Positions 39,747 to 49,574 of a stretch of 64,000 bases of DNA are shown here, piece by piece. Position numbers and translations under genes: made by a program. The stretch is from Aquaspirillum sp. LM1 (GTDB taxonomy: Bacteria > Pseudomonadota > Gammaproteobacteria > Burkholderiales > Aquaspirillaceae). The stretch lies in the NCBI RefSeq assembly GCF_002002905.1, contig NZ_CP019509.1:744001-808000 (forward strand), in the 5' to 3' direction. Numbering within the stretch: position 1 is the stretch's first letter; every line of letters starts with the position of its first letter. A model generated the notes under the pieces. That model worked only from the letters and a program-made list of their open reading frames with translations. It made no database searches and was not told where the DNA came from.

Positions 39747-41177
39747 ATGAGCCAAAGTTTTGACGTCGCCGTCATCGGCGGTGGCCCCGGCGGTTATGTG
39801 GCGGCCATCCGCGCTGCCCAGCTGGGTTTCAGCACCGTATGTGTGGACGCCTTCAAGAACCCGCAGGGCAAGCCCAGCCTGGGCGGCACCTGCCTGAACG
39901 TCGGTTGCATCCCGTCCAAGGCGCTGTTGCAATCCTCGGAAAACTACCACGCCGTTCAGCACGATTTTGCCGATCATGGCATTACCGTGGCCAACACCCA
40001 GATCGACATCGGCAAGATGCTCGAACGCAAAAACGGCATCATCACCAAAAACGCTGCCGGCATTGCCTTCCTGTTCAAGAAGAACAAAGTGACCAATGTG
40101 CATGGCCTGGGCAAGCTGGTGGGTCGCCAGAACGAAAAATGGCTGATTGAAGTCAGCGAAGGCGGCGAAACCCAGCAGATCGAAGCCACCCATGTGATCG
40201 TCGCCACCGGCTCCAACCCGCGCCCGCTGCCGGGCGTGGAAGTGGACAATGTTCGCGTGCTGGACAATGCCGGCGCACTGGCGCTGGATCAGATCCCGGC
40301 CCGCCTGGGCGTGATCGGCGCGGGCGTGATCGGCCTGGAAATGGGCAGCGTATGGAAGCGCCTGGGCGCTGAAGTCACCGTGCTGGAAGCCCTGCCCACC
40401 TTCCTGGCTGCCGTGGACGAGCAAATCGCCAAGGAAGCGCACAAGTACCTGACCAAAGACACCGGTCTGGTGATCCACAACGGGGTGAAGATCGGCTCGA
40501 TTGAAAACGGTGCCGACGCCGTCACCGTCAAGTACGAACTCAACGGTGAAGCACAGGAACTGGTGGTGGACAAGCTGATTGTCGCCATTGGCCGCGTGCC
40601 CAACACCGCCGGCCTGAACGCCGAAGGCGTGGGCCTGCAGATCGACGAACGCGGCTTTATCGTGGTGGACGACCACTGCCACACCAACCTGCCCAATGTC
40701 TGGGCCATTGGCGACGTGGTGCGCGGCCCGATGCTGGCGCACAAGGCCAGCGATGAAGGCGTGGCCGTGGCCGAGCGCATTGCCGGCCAGAAGCCGCATC
40801 TGGACTTCAACACCATCCCGTGGGTGATCTACACCCACCCGGAAATTGCCTGGGTAGGCAAGACCGAACAGCAACTGAAGGCCGAAGGCGTCGATTACAA
40901 AAAAGGCACCTCCGGTTTTGCCGCCAATGGTCGCGCCCTGGGTCTGGGCATGACACAGGGCACGGTGAAGGTGCTGGCCTGCGCCAAGACCGACCGCATC
41001 CTGGGCGTACACATCATCGGCCCGATGGCTTCCGAACTGGTGGCCGAAGCCGTGGCGGCGATGGAATTCTCCGCCAGCAGCGAAGACCTTGCCCGCATCG
41101 TCCATGCCCACCCGAGCCTGTCGGAAGTGGTGCATGAAGCTTGCCTGGCCGCTGACAAGCGCGCCCTGCACGGCTGA
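39747..41177 (+). CDS. lpdA: Dihydrolipoyl dehydrogenase (E3)
   Basis: A 476-residue FAD enzyme that reoxidises lipoyl groups with NAD+. FAD loop [16 protein letters not shown]; redox disulfide C49/C54 in [14 protein letters not shown]-terminal catalytic dyad in [19 protein letters not shown] precedes the ATG. Placement after sucB suggests this copy serves 2-oxoglutarate dehydrogenase; pyruvate dehydrogenase may have its own. Confidence 0.97.
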   Translation: MSQSFDVAVIGGGPGGYVAAIRAAQLGFSTVCVDAFKNPQGKPSLGGTCLNVGCIPSKALLQSSENYHAVQHDFADHGITVANTQIDIGKMLERKNGIITKNAAGIAFLFKKNKVTNVHGLGKLVGRQNEKWLIEVSEGGETQQIEATHVIVATGSNPRPLPGVEVDNVRVLDNAGALALDQIPARLGVIGAGVIGLEMGSVWKRLGAEVTVLEALPTFLAAVDEQIAKEAHKYLTKDTGLVIHNGVKIGSIENGADAVTVKYELNGEAQELVVDKLIVAIGRVPNTAGLNAEGVGLQIDERGFIVVDDHCHTNLPNVWAIGDVVRGPMLAHKASDEGVAVAERIAGQKPHLDFNTIPWVIYTHPEIAWVGKTEQQLKAEGVDYKKGTSGFAANGRALGLGMTQGTVKVLACAKTDRILGVHIIGPMASELVAEAVAAMEFSASSEDLARIVHAHPSLSEVVHEACLAADKRALHG

Positions 41178-41251
41178 TGATTTTTCAGTGGGCCACGCGG
41201 AATTGCCCGCATGGCCCACACCTCGCCCCTGAAAAAAAGAGAGACAGACAC

Positions 41252-42418
41252 ATGAACCTGCACGAATACCAAGCAAAAGAATTGCTGGCCAAATACGGCC
41301 TGCCGGTGCAACAAGGCGTCCTCGCCACCAACGGCGAAGAAGCTGCCGCTGCTTTCGACAAGCTGGGCGGCAAGTTTGCCGTGATCAAGGCCCAGGTGCA
41401 TGCCGGTGGTCGCGGCAAGGCCGGCGGCGTGAAAGTGGTGAAGAGCCGCGAAGAAGCTGCTGACATCACCAATGGCCTGATCGGCAAGAACCTGGTGACC
41501 TACCAGACCGACGCCAATGGTCAGCCGGTAAACAGCGTGCTGGTATGCGAAGACATGTACCCGGTACAGCGCGAACTGTACCTGGGTGCCGTGGTAGACC
41601 GCTCGTCGCGCCGCGTGACCTTCATGGCTTCCACCGAAGGCGGCGTGGAAATCGAAGAAGTTGCTCACAACACCCCGGAAAAAATCCTGAAAGTCACCGT
41701 CGATCCGCTGGTTGGCCTGCAGCCGTTCCAGGCGCGTGACGTGGCGTTCCAGCTGGGTCTGGAAGGCAAGCAGATTGGCGAATTCGTCAAGCTGATGACC
41801 GGCGCGTACAACGCCTTTGTGGAAAACGATTTCGCCCTGTTCGAAATCAACCCGCTGGCCATCCGTGGCGATGGCAGCCTGGCCTGCGTGGACGCCAAGG
41901 TTGGCATCGACTCCAACGCCCTGTATCGCCTGCCGGCTGTGGCCGCCCTGCGCGACAAGTCGCAGGAAAACGAACGTGAACTGAAGGCCAGCGAGTTCGA
42001 ACTGAACTACGTGGCACTGGAAGGCAATATCGGTTGCATGGTGAACGGTGCCGGTCTGGCCATGGCCACCATGGACATCATCAAGCTCAAGGGTGGCCAG
42101 CCGGCCAACTTCCTGGACGTGGGCGGTGGTGCCACCAAGGCACGCGTGATCGAAGCGTTCAAGCTGATTCTGGCCGACCCGTCGGTGCAAGGCGTGCTGA
42201 TCAACATCTTCGGTGGCATCGTGCGTTGCGACATGATTGCCGAAGCCATTATTGCCGCCGTCAAGGAAGTGAACGTGACCGTGCCGGTGGTGGTGCGCCT
42301 GGAAGGCAACAACGCCGAAGCCGGTGCCAAGCTGCTGGATGAATCCGGCCTCAAGCTGACCTCGGCACAAGGCCTGAATGACGCCGCCGAGAAAATCGTC
42401 GCTGCCGTCAACGGTTAA
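41252..42418 (+). CDS. sucC: Succinyl-CoA synthetase beta subunit
   Basis: A 388-residue ATP-grasp subunit that binds nucleotide and succinate, forming succinate and ATP or GTP from succinyl-CoA. The N-terminal [16 protein letters not shown] and [16 protein letters not shown] are diagnostic; [13 protein letters not shown] and [10 protein letters not shown] lie in the C-terminal half. It starts 74 bp after lpdA and precedes sucD by 87 bp. Confidence 0.97.
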   Translation: MNLHEYQAKELLAKYGLPVQQGVLATNGEEAAAAFDKLGGKFAVIKAQVHAGGRGKAGGVKVVKSREEAADITNGLIGKNLVTYQTDANGQPVNSVLVCEDMYPVQRELYLGAVVDRSSRRVTFMASTEGGVEIEEVAHNTPEKILKVTVDPLVGLQPFQARDVAFQLGLEGKQIGEFVKLMTGAYNAFVENDFALFEINPLAIRGDGSLACVDAKVGIDSNALYRLPAVAALRDKSQENERELKASEFELNYVALEGNIGCMVNGAGLAMATMDIIKLKGGQPANFLDVGGGATKARVIEAFKLILADPSVQGVLINIFGGIVRCDMIAEAIIAAVKEVNVTVPVVVRLEGNNAEAGAKLLDESGLKLTSAQGLNDAAEKIVAAVNG

Positions 42419-42505
42419 TGCGGAGCGAGGCCAACGGCGACGGGCGTGCGCCGCATCAAGCCTCCTCCTGAATGACACGCCTGACACCCAATTTGAGGTT
42501 ACACA

Positions 42506-43393
42506 ATGAGCGTACTCGTTAATAAAGACACCAAAGTCCTCGTTCAAGGCTTTACCGGCAAGAACGGCACCTTCCACTCCGAACAGGCGCTGGCCTACGG
42601 CACCCAGGTGGTAGGCGGCGTGACCCCGGGCAAGGGCGGCAGCCAGCATCTGGGCCTGCCGGTGTTCAACACCATGCGCGAAGCCGTGCGTGAAACCCAG
42701 GCTGACGCCTCGGTGATCTACGTGCCGGCACCGTTTGTGCTGGATTCCATCGTTGAAGCCGTGGACGCCGGCATCAAGCTGATCGTCACCATCACTGAAG
42801 GCGTGCCGACCATCGACATGCTCAAGGCCAAGCGCTACATCGAGCAAACCGGCGGCGTGCGCCTGATTGGCCCGAACTGCCCCGGCATCATCACCCCGGG
42901 CGAATGCAAGATCGGCATCATGCCGGGTCACATCCACAAGCCGGGCAAGATCGGCATCGTGTCGCGCTCCGGCACCCTGACCTACGAAGCTGTGGCGCAA
43001 ACCACCGCTGCCGGCCTGGGCCAGTCCACCTGCATCGGCATCGGCGGCGACCCGATTCCGGGCACCAGCCACATCGACGCGCTGGAACTGTTCCAGAACG
43101 ACCCGGCCACCGAAGCCATCATCATGATCGGTGAAATCGGCGGCACCGCCGAAGAAGAAGCCGCTGAATTTGCCAAGTCCAATGTGACCAAGCCGATCGT
43201 CGGCTACATCGCTGGCGTGACCGCACCGAAGGGCAAGCGCATGGGCCATGCAGGTGCCATCATCTCCGGTGGCAAAGGCACCGCAGAAGAAAAGTTTGCC
43301 GCCTTCGACCGCGCCGGCATCCGCTACACCCGCAGCCCGGCAGAACTGGGCAGCACCCTGGTGGCCCTGCTGAAAGAAAAAGGCATGCTGTAA
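42506..43393 (+). CDS. sucD: Succinyl-CoA synthetase alpha subunit
   Basis: A 295-residue CoA-binding subunit carrying the phosphorylated histidine, in [17 protein letters not shown] near residue 248. The N-terminal [18 protein letters not shown] and [18 protein letters not shown] are typical. It is the last gene of the TCA block and is followed by a terminator. Confidence 0.97.
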   Translation: MSVLVNKDTKVLVQGFTGKNGTFHSEQALAYGTQVVGGVTPGKGGSQHLGLPVFNTMREAVRETQADASVIYVPAPFVLDSIVEAVDAGIKLIVTITEGVPTIDMLKAKRYIEQTGGVRLIGPNCPGIITPGECKIGIMPGHIHKPGKIGIVSRSGTLTYEAVAQTTAAGLGQSTCIGIGGDPIPGTSHIDALELFQNDPATEAIIMIGEIGGTAEEEAAEFAKSNVTKPIVGYIAGVTAPKGKRMGHAGAIISGGKGTAEEKFAAFDRAGIRYTRSPAELGSTLVALLKEKGML

Positions 43394-43434
43394 GCCTGCG
43401 CGACTGCCGGCTATGGCCGGCATCACGCCAGAGT

Positions 43435-43468
43435 GAAAAAAGCCACCCGATATCGGGTAGCTTTTTTC
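43435..43468 (+). terminator. Terminator after sucD
   Basis: A6 and T6 flank a GC-rich stem, GCCACCCGAT with ATCGGGTAGC (one mismatch), about 45 bp after the sucD stop. The symmetry means it could also stop leftward transcription from the tnpB element. Confidence 0.88.
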
Positions 43469-43499
43469 ATGGGTGCGCCTGGGAGGTTCCGCCCAGGTA

Positions 43500-43700
43500 T
43501 GGCCTAGATGGCGTTACCTTTTGACATCCTCCCCCGCCTAAAGTCGGGGGATTCCTACGGCGCTCATCCCGGCATCGAGCTGGCATAAATCGCTTCGGCG
43601 GGTTCCTGCTGCTGGCGGCATGACTGCACCGCTCACTTCACAGGCGATCCGGGCTGCGGTTTCCCGCCCGGCGGAAGCATCCGCCGTGTCCTGCCCTTCG
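43500..43700 (-). ncRNA. Predicted TnpB guide RNA (omegaRNA/reRNA) region
   Basis: Position is inferred from the family rule that the guide RNA overlaps the 3' end of tnpB and runs through the right-end hairpin, with the guide taken from the flank just beyond TTGACATCC. The right-end stem-loop is visible at 43531-43550. RNA boundaries were not computed. Confidence 0.4.
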
Positions 43701-44931
43701 TCTCGCAATCGTTGCATCCCGCGAGACAGGATGTTGATCGCGCCGACCAGATCGGCGTTTTCCTCGAAACCGCATTCCACACACTGAAACCGTGCCTGCG
43801 TCTGGCGGTTGTCCGCCGACACATGGCCGCAGCACGGACAGGTGCGGCTGGTGTTCTGCGCCGGCACGGCGATGAGATGTCCGCCGTTCCACGCCAGCTT
43901 GTAGTCCAGTTGGCGACGGAATTCGAACCAGCCTTGATCGAGGATGGACTTGTTCAGGCCGGACTTGGCCCGAACCTGCTTCCCCGGCTTTTCGGGGCTG
44001 CCTGCTGCCGACTTGGACATGTTCCTCACCTGCAAGTCCTCGATACACACCATCGCGTGGTTTTGGCTGATCGTGGTGGAGCACTTGTGCAGGTAGTCGC
44101 GGCGGGCGTTGCCGATGCGGGAATGGATGCGCTGGACGCGGGTTTTCGCCTTCTTCCAGTTGCTGCTGAATTTGGTCTTGCGGCTCATGGCCTGCTGCGC
44201 GCGGCGCAAGGCCGTTTCATGCCGCTTGAAGCTGTTGAGCGGGGCATGGAACGTGCCGTCCGAGAGCGTGGCAAACCGTGCAATGCCCATGTCGATGCCG
44301 ACTGCGCCACCCTGCGGGATGGGCTGCTCAATCTCGCGTTCGGTCTGGATGCTCACGAACCATTTGCCGCAAGACTGGCTCACGGTGATGTTCTTCACCG
44401 CACCCAATACTTCCCGGCTGTTGCGGTAGCGCAGCCATCCCAACTTGGGCAGGAACAGGCGGTTGTTGGCCTGATCAAGCTTGATCTGTTTTGGGTCGGG
44501 ATAGCGGAAGCTGTTATGCTGCCCCTTCTTCTTGAAGCGCGGAAAATCAGCGCGTTTGGCGAAGAAGTTGGTGTAGGCCCGCTCCAAATCCTTGAGCGTC
44601 TGTTGCAAGGGATGAACCGGCGCATCGGCCAGCCACGGCGTTTCAGATCCATTGCGCCACTCGGTGAGCAGCTTGCACAGGCCCGCATAGCCCAGTTTCT
44701 TCTCTCCACGCTCGTAGCGTGCCTTCTGCAACGCCAGCGCCTTGTTGAACACGAACCGGCACGAGCCAGCGAAGCGGCGCATGTCGCGCTGCTGTTGGCC
44801 GGTCGGCATCAGTTCGTATTTGTAGGCTTGAAGGCGTTGCATACTGGTTTTTATACAGCCCACACCCATCGACGGCAAGGACGGCTACGCCGTCCGCGCT
44901 ATCCTTCCCCGCCCTGAACGGCGGGGCTTGC
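43521..44931 (-). mobile_element. IS200/IS605-group element of IS1341 type (tnpB only)
   Basis: The element carries tnpB without tnpA. Its right end has the imperfect hairpin CCCCCGCCTAAAGTCGGGGG (43531-43550) next to TTGACATCCT, and its left end has CCCCGCCCTGAACGGCGGGG (44907-44926) plus a 7-bp hairpin (44879-44895). Such terminal hairpins are typical of this group, which makes no target duplication. Exact ends are uncertain by several bases. It lies between sucD and mpl, with its left end inside the mpl reading frame. Confidence 0.8.
43538..44842 (-). CDS. tnpB: TnpB RNA-guided endonuclease (IS1341/IS605 OrfB)
   Basis: A 434-residue protein, full length for TnpB. RuvC-like catalytic residues all appear present: D184 in VGIDMGIARF, E268 in CIEDLQV and D364 in NADLVGAINI. 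The zinc finger CPCCGH...CVECG lies at 335-357. Family knowledge: TnpB uses a right-end RNA (reRNA/omegaRNA) to cut DNA matching the element's flank. The start at 44842 is preferred because MQRLQAYKYELMPT matches the usual N-terminus. No tnpA is nearby, so mobility would require trans help. Confidence 0.92.
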   Translation of the reverse strand: MQRLQAYKYELMPTGQQQRDMRRFAGSCRFVFNKALALQKARYERGEKKLGYAGLCKLLTEWRNGSETPWLADAPVHPLQQTLKDLERAYTNFFAKRADFPRFKKKGQHNSFRYPDPKQIKLDQANNRLFLPKLGWLRYRNSREVLGAVKNITVSQSCGKWFVSIQTEREIEQPIPQGGAVGIDMGIARFATLSDGTFHAPLNSFKRHETALRRAQQAMSRKTKFSSNWKKAKTRVQRIHSRIGNARRDYLHKCSTTISQNHAMVCIEDLQVRNMSKSAAGSPEKPGKQVRAKSGLNKSILDQGWFEFRRQLDYKLAWNGGHLIAVPAQNTSRTCPCCGHVSADNRQTQARFQCVECGFEENADLVGAINILSRGMQRLRDEGQDTADASAGRETAARIACEVSGAVMPPAAGTRRSDLCQLDAGMSAVGIPRL

Positions 44932-46308
44932 CGCGCACCGGGTCAGCCCCGCCAGCAATTTGCCATGCACGCCACCAAAGCCGCCATTGCTCATCACCAG
45001 CACATGGTCGCCAGGGCGGGCATCGGCGCACACGGTGGCTACCAGCGCGTCAAGCTGGTCGAAGGTGCGTGCCTGCTCACCCAGCGGAGCCAGCGCCTCA
45101 GCCGGGTTCCAACCCAGGTTGGCGCTGTAGCAGTACACCTGATCCGCCTGGGCCAGGCTGCCGGGCAGCTCGGCCTTCATGGTGCCCAGCTTCATGGTAT
45201 TGGAGCGCGGCTCCAGCACCGCCAGGATGCGCGCCGCACCCACTTTGGCGCGCAATCCCGCCAGCGTGGTGGCAATCGCCGTGGGGTGGTGGGCAAAGTC
45301 GTCGTACACCGTCACCCTGCCCGCCACGCCCTTGACCTCCATGCGGCGCTTGACGTTGGCAAAGCGGCTCAGCGCATCAATGGCCACCGCCGGTGGTACG
45401 CCAACATGGCGGGCAGCCGCAATCGCCGCCAGCGCGTTCATCCGGTTATGCTCGCCCAGCAGGCTCCAGTTCAGCCGGCCTTGCGGCATGTCAATCAGCA
45501 GGATGTCGCAGCTGCCGGCGCTGTCCACCGGGCCGCAGCTCCACTCACCCTGCTCGCCAAAGCGCTCGACCGGCGTCCAGCAGCCGCGTGCCAGCACGCG
45601 GTCCAGGCTGGCCTCACGGCCATTCACCACCAGCCGGCCCTTGCCCGGCACGGTGCGCACCAGGTGGTGGAACTGGGTTTCAATTGCCGTCAGATCGGCA
45701 AAGATGTCGGCGTGGTCAAATTCCAGATTGTTCAGCACGGCGGTGCGCGGGTGGTAGTGGACAAACTTGCTGCGCTTGTCAAAAAATGCCGTGTCGTACT
45801 CGTCGGCCTCGATGACAAAAAACGGGCTTTGCCCATCCGGCTCGGCGCGCGGCGCACCCGGCAACCGGGCGGACACGGCAAAGTTTTCGGGAATGCCGCC
45901 AATCAGAAAACCCGGTGCCAGGCCGGCGTCTTCCAGAATCCATGCCAGCATCGACGCCGTGGTGGTCTTGCCATGGGTGCCGGCCACTGCCAGCACCCAG
46001 CGTCCGGCCAGTACATGCTCGGCCAGCCATTGCGGGCCGGATACATACGGCAGGCCTTGATCAAGAATCGCCTCCATCAGCGGCATGCCACGCTTGACCA
46101 CATTGCCAATCACGTAAAGGTCGGGCTCCAGCTGGGTTTGTTCGGCGTTAAAGCCGCTGATCAGCTCAATGCCCATGGCCTCCAGCTGGGTGCTCATCGG
46201 CGGGTAAACATTGCTGTCACAGCCGGTGACGGTGTGGCCGGCCGCCTTGGCCAGGGCAGCAATGCCGCCCATGAAGGTGCCGCAAATGCCAAGAATGTGA
46301 ATATGCAT
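44899..46308 (-). CDS. mpl: Muropeptide ligase Mpl
   Basis: A 469-residue ATP-dependent ligase that joins recycled L-Ala-D-Glu-meso-Dap tripeptide to UDP-MurNAc in peptidoglycan recycling. N-terminal MHIHILGICGTFMGG, P-loop AVAGTHGKTTTASMLAW, and later HNRMNALAAIAAARHVGV are family-typical. The natural protein seems to end near GGVHGKLLAGL; the following dozen or so codons and the TAG stop lie in the left end of the adjacent insertion sequence. It is flanked on the other side by an IS630 element. Confidence 0.93.
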   Translation of the reverse strand: MHIHILGICGTFMGGIAALAKAAGHTVTGCDSNVYPPMSTQLEAMGIELISGFNAEQTQLEPDLYVIGNVVKRGMPLMEAILDQGLPYVSGPQWLAEHVLAGRWVLAVAGTHGKTTTASMLAWILEDAGLAPGFLIGGIPENFAVSARLPGAPRAEPDGQSPFFVIEADEYDTAFFDKRSKFVHYHPRTAVLNNLEFDHADIFADLTAIETQFHHLVRTVPGKGRLVVNGREASLDRVLARGCWTPVERFGEQGEWSCGPVDSAGSCDILLIDMPQGRLNWSLLGEHNRMNALAAIAAARHVGVPPAVAIDALSRFANVKRRMEVKGVAGRVTVYDDFAHHPTAIATTLAGLRAKVGAARILAVLEPRSNTMKLGTMKAELPGSLAQADQVYCYSANLGWNPAEALAPLGEQARTFDQLDALVATVCADARPGDHVLVMSNGGFGGVHGKLLAGLTRCAASPAVQGGEG

Positions 46309-46608
46309 GATGGGTCAGAATTGGGAAAACAGTCAGGCGGCAAGCATACCGCAAAGGGCAGGGTCGTGCTTGGCCTGTGAGGGCGTCAGCCTGTTGGACT
46401 GACACAGGAAAATCCGGAAAAATCCACCGGCTAACGCCACTGTGCGCGGAGATCACGATTTTTTGCGTGTCCTTGGCGGTATGGGGACGGCAGAAACGGC
46501 AGGGTCGATACAGGTTGGCTCGATAAAAAACGACATGCCCGCACCTGTCTTATTCCAATTACAGATATAAAATGAAATAATATCTCCACCCTATCGATGG
46601 AGATGAAC

Positions 46609-47139
46609 ATGGCACGGCTTCCGGGCGGGATGGAACATCTGGCACAGGCTCAAGATTTGCTGAAAAAGGCAAAGACAGTAGAAGAGTTGCGCACCGCTCA
46701 GGCGGTTGCGCTGCCACTGCTGTTCAACCTCAGCATCGAGCAGACGGCTCAAATCATTGGTCGTTCGGTCGGGGCAACCTGTACGTTGCGGACGAATTTC
46801 TGCCGGGAGCAGGCTGGCGAAGCCAGGCCCAAGCGCAGCAAGCGCGAACTGCGCAACCGGGCCAAGGCCAGCCTGGAGCAAGAGGCCAAGATTCTGGATG
46901 AGGCACTCACCGAGGCGGCTACCGGCGGAGTGGTGATCGTTCCGCCGCTCAAGCCGGTCATCGAGGCCAAGCTGGGCAAACCGCTGGCGCTCTCCACCAT
47001 TTATGCGATGCTGGCGCGCCATGGCTGGCGGAAAGTGGCTCCGGACAAGATTCATCCGAAAAGCGACCCCGACGCCCAGGAAGACTGGAAAAAAAACTGC
47101 AGGGGCGCTTGGCAGAAGAAAGAACCCGATTTGCCGTAG
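46609..47139 (+). CDS. IS630 transposase, upstream reading frame
   Basis: The first part of an IS630 transposase with the DNA-binding helix-turn-helix region (NLSIEQTAQIIGRSV). The ATG at 46609 has GGAG six bases upstream. At 47089-47096 lies a run of eight A; the zero-frame heptamer A-AAA-AAC (47091-47097) is a textbook slippery site. A -1 shift fuses this frame to the DDE-domain frame that ends at 47666, giving a protein of about 350 residues. Without the shift the product ends at 47139 as a truncated DNA-binding protein. Confidence 0.88.
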   Translation: MARLPGGMEHLAQAQDLLKKAKTVEELRTAQAVALPLLFNLSIEQTAQIIGRSVGATCTLRTNFCREQAGEARPKRSKRELRNRAKASLEQEAKILDEALTEAATGGVVIVPPLKPVIEAKLGKPLALSTIYAMLARHGWRKVAPDKIHPKSDPDAQEDWKKNCRGAWQKKEPDLP

Positions 47140-47666
47140 CGCGTCCGCTGCGATTGATGTTCCAGGACGAGGCTCGATTTGGCCGCATCAGCGACGTTCG
47201 CCACTGCTGGCAGAAAAAGCCGCATCGGCCCGTGGTGAAAGCCATGGTGACACAGCAATATGTCTATGCCTACGGCGCGATCAGTCCGGCTGATGGGCGT
47301 TTCGACTCATTGATCCTGCCGCAGGTGAACGGCAAGTGCATGCAGCTGTTTCTGGATGAGGTTGCCCGGCGCTACCCCGACGAAAACATCGTGATGGTGC
47401 TGGATGGAGCCGGTTGGCACAAGAGTCCGTTTCAGCTGGCGGACAACTTGAGGTTGATCTTCCTTCCGCCCTATGCGCCGGAACTCAACCCGCAAGAACA
47501 CGTGTGGGATGAGTTGCGCGAGAAGTACTTCCACAACCGAGCCTTCGATAGCCTGGAGGCCTTGGAAGCCCACTTGGAACAGGGCCTTGCTCAGTTGGAA
47601 AACCAGCCGGGAAAGATGCAGAGCCTCACCGGCTGGGAATGGATAATTAATTCAATTTATAAATAG
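47109..47666 (+). CDS. IS630 transposase, DDE catalytic frame (-1 frame)
   Basis: The catalytic part of the transposase, in the -1 frame relative to the upstream part. DDE residues lie in MFQDEARFGR, VMVLDGAGWHKS and LPPYAPELNPQEHVWDELRE. It has no proper start of its own (first candidate is TTG without a ribosome binding site), so production probably depends on frameshifting at A-AAA-AAC. Sequence between the slip site and this domain reads on smoothly, so the shift looks programmed rather than a mutation. Confidence 0.9.
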   Translation: MAEERTRFAVARPLRLMFQDEARFGRISDVRHCWQKKPHRPVVKAMVTQQYVYAYGAISPADGRFDSLILPQVNGKCMQLFLDEVARRYPDENIVMVLDGAGWHKSPFQLADNLRLIFLPPYAPELNPQEHVWDELREKYFHNRAFDSLEALEAHLEQGLAQLENQPGKMQSLTGWEWIINSIYK

Positions 47667-47716
47667 AAATGGAATTAAACACCAGTGCGGGCATGCCGTT
47701 TTCTGCATGACGCTGT

Positions 47717-47744
47717 GCGCCCACCTTATTCCTCAGGCGGGCGC
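47717..47744 (-). terminator. Hairpin after aspS
   Basis: GCGCCCACCT pairs with AGGCGGGCGC (one mismatch) 16 bp beyond the aspS stop on the minus strand. It lacks a T run. Confidence 0.5.
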
Positions 47745-47759
47745 GTTTCCTTTAGCGCA

Positions 47760-49565
47760 TCACGCTGCCGGGGTTTCTGCCTTCTGGCGCAAACGCAGGT
47801 TCAGTTCCTTCAGCTGCTTCTCGTCCACCGCGTTCGGCGCGTTGGTCAGCAGACACTGCGCACGTTGGGTTTTCGGGAAGGCAATCACATCGCGGATCGA
47901 TTCGGCACCGCACATCAGCGTGACCAGACGATCCAGACCAAAGGCCAGGCCGCCATGCGGCGGGGCACCGAACTTCAGGTTGTCCAGCAGGAAGCCAAAC
48001 TTGTTCTGTTGTTCTTCCGGGCTGATCTTCAGCGCGGCAAACACTTTTTCCTGCACCTCGGCGCGATGGATACGCACCGAGCCGCCGCCGATTTCCCAGC
48101 CGTTCAGCACCATGTCGTAGGCACGCGCCAGGCAGGCACCCGGATCGGTGTCCATCAGGTCTTCGTGGCCCGGCTTCGGGCTGGTGAACGGATGGTGGCA
48201 GGCGGTCCAGCGGTCGGCTTCTTCGTCGTGCTCGAACATCGGGAAGTCCACCACCCACAGCGGACGCCATTCGCGCACAAAATAGCCGCCGGCTTCGCCG
48301 CGTTCGTGGCCGATCTTGATGCGCAGTGCGCCAATGGCTTCGTTCACCACCTTGGCCTTGTCGGCACCAAAGAAGATGATGTCGCCGTTGTCAGCGCCGG
48401 TGCGGCTCATGATTTCGTTCAGCGCGTTGACCGACAGGAACTTGACGATGGGCGACTGCAGGCCGCTGGTTTCGTCGTTGGTGATCTTGCTCTTGTCGTT
48501 CACCTTGATGTAGGCCAGGCCCTTGGCACCGTAGATGCTGACAAACTGGGTGTATTCGTCAATTTCCTTGCGCGAGATCGACGCGCCGCCCGGCACACGC
48601 AGGGCCACCACGCGGCCATTGGCCTGGTCGGCGGCACCACGGAACACCTTGAATTCTTCGGTCTTCATCAGGTCGGTCAGTTCGGTGAACTTGAGCGACA
48701 CGCGCAGATCGGGCTTGTCCGAGCCGTAGTAGAACATGGCGTCGTTGTAGCTCATGCGCGGGAACTTGCCCAGCTCGACCTGCATCACGTCGCGGAAGAT
48801 TTCCTGCGCCATGGTTTCGGTGATGTCCATGATTTCGTCCTCGTTGAGGAACGAGGTTTCGATATCAATCTGGGTGAATTCCGGCTGACGGTCGGCGCGC
48901 AGGTCTTCGTCGCGGAAGCATTTGGTGATCTGGTAGTAGCGGTCAAAACCGGCCACCATCAGCAGCTGCTTGAACAACTGCGGCGATTGCGGCAAGGCGA
49001 AAAATTCGCCCGGATGCACGCGCGAGGGCACCAGGTAGTCGCGGGCACCTTCCGGGGTGGAGCGGGTCAGCATCGGGGTTTCGATGTCGATGAAGCCCTG
49101 CTTGTCCAGGTGGTTGCGCACGCCCATGGCCACACGGTAGCGCAGGCGCAGGTTCTTTTGCATGGCCGGACGGCGCAGGTCGATCACCCGGTTGGTCAGG
49201 CGCACGTTTTCCGACAGATTGTCTTCGTCGATCTGGAACGGCGGGGTGGCGGCGGTGTTGAGGACTTCGATGTCCTTGGCCAGGATTTCGATTTCGCCGG
49301 AAATCAGGTTGGCGTTGGCGGTGCCGGCCGGGCGCTCGCGCACGATGCCGGTGATGGCCAGCACGTATTCGTTACGCGAGGCGTCGGCGGTCTGGAAGGC
49401 TTCCGGGGTGTCCGGATCAATCACCACCTGCACCAGACCTTCACGGTCGCGCAGGTCGATAAAGATCACGCCGCCATGGTCACGGCGACGGTGCGCCCAG
49501 CCTTTGACGGTGACCGTCTGGCCGAGGAATTTTTTGTCAATCAGTCCGCAGTAGTCGGTTCGCAT
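47760..49565 (-). CDS. aspS: Aspartyl-tRNA synthetase
   Basis: A 601-residue class II synthetase: N-terminal anticodon-binding OB domain (about 1-105), motif 2 [18 protein letters not shown], the bacterial GAD insertion (about 290-420) and motif 3 [10 protein letters not shown]. Length is normal. The enzyme may be discriminating or may also charge tRNA-Asn; this depends on whether gatCAB and asnS occur elsewhere. It follows the DUF502 gene by a few bases, suggesting an fmdB-DUF502-aspS operon. Confidence 0.96.
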   Translation of the reverse strand: MRTDYCGLIDKKFLGQTVTVKGWAHRRRDHGGVIFIDLRDREGLVQVVIDPDTPEAFQTADASRNEYVLAITGIVRERPAGTANANLISGEIEILAKDIEVLNTAATPPFQIDEDNLSENVRLTNRVIDLRRPAMQKNLRLRYRVAMGVRNHLDKQGFIDIETPMLTRSTPEGARDYLVPSRVHPGEFFALPQSPQLFKQLLMVAGFDRYYQITKCFRDEDLRADRQPEFTQIDIETSFLNEDEIMDITETMAQEIFRDVMQVELGKFPRMSYNDAMFYYGSDKPDLRVSLKFTELTDLMKTEEFKVFRGAADQANGRVVALRVPGGASISRKEIDEYTQFVSIYGAKGLAYIKVNDKSKITNDETSGLQSPIVKFLSVNALNEIMSRTGADNGDIIFFGADKAKVVNEAIGALRIKIGHERGEAGGYFVREWRPLWVVDFPMFEHDEEADRWTACHHPFTSPKPGHEDLMDTDPGACLARAYDMVLNGWEIGGGSVRIHRAEVQEKVFAALKISPEEQQNKFGFLLDNLKFGAPPHGGLAFGLDRLVTLMCGAESIRDVIAFPKTQRAQCLLTNAPNAVDEKQLKELNLRLRQKAETPAA

Positions 49566-49574
49566 GCTCTGCTT

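Larger units (their letters stand above)
46527..47702 (+). mobile_element. IS630-family insertion sequence
   Basis: Terminal inverted repeats of 18 bp with one mismatch: AAAACGACATGCCCGCAC at 46527-46544 and its complement at 47685-47702; weaker similarity continues inward. The total is close to 1.18 kb, normal for IS630. IS630 duplicates a TA: TA is present on the left (46524-46525), while the right flank reads TG near 47704, so the duplication is not perfect. It lies between mpl and the 3' end of aspS and breaks no visible gene. Confidence 0.88.
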
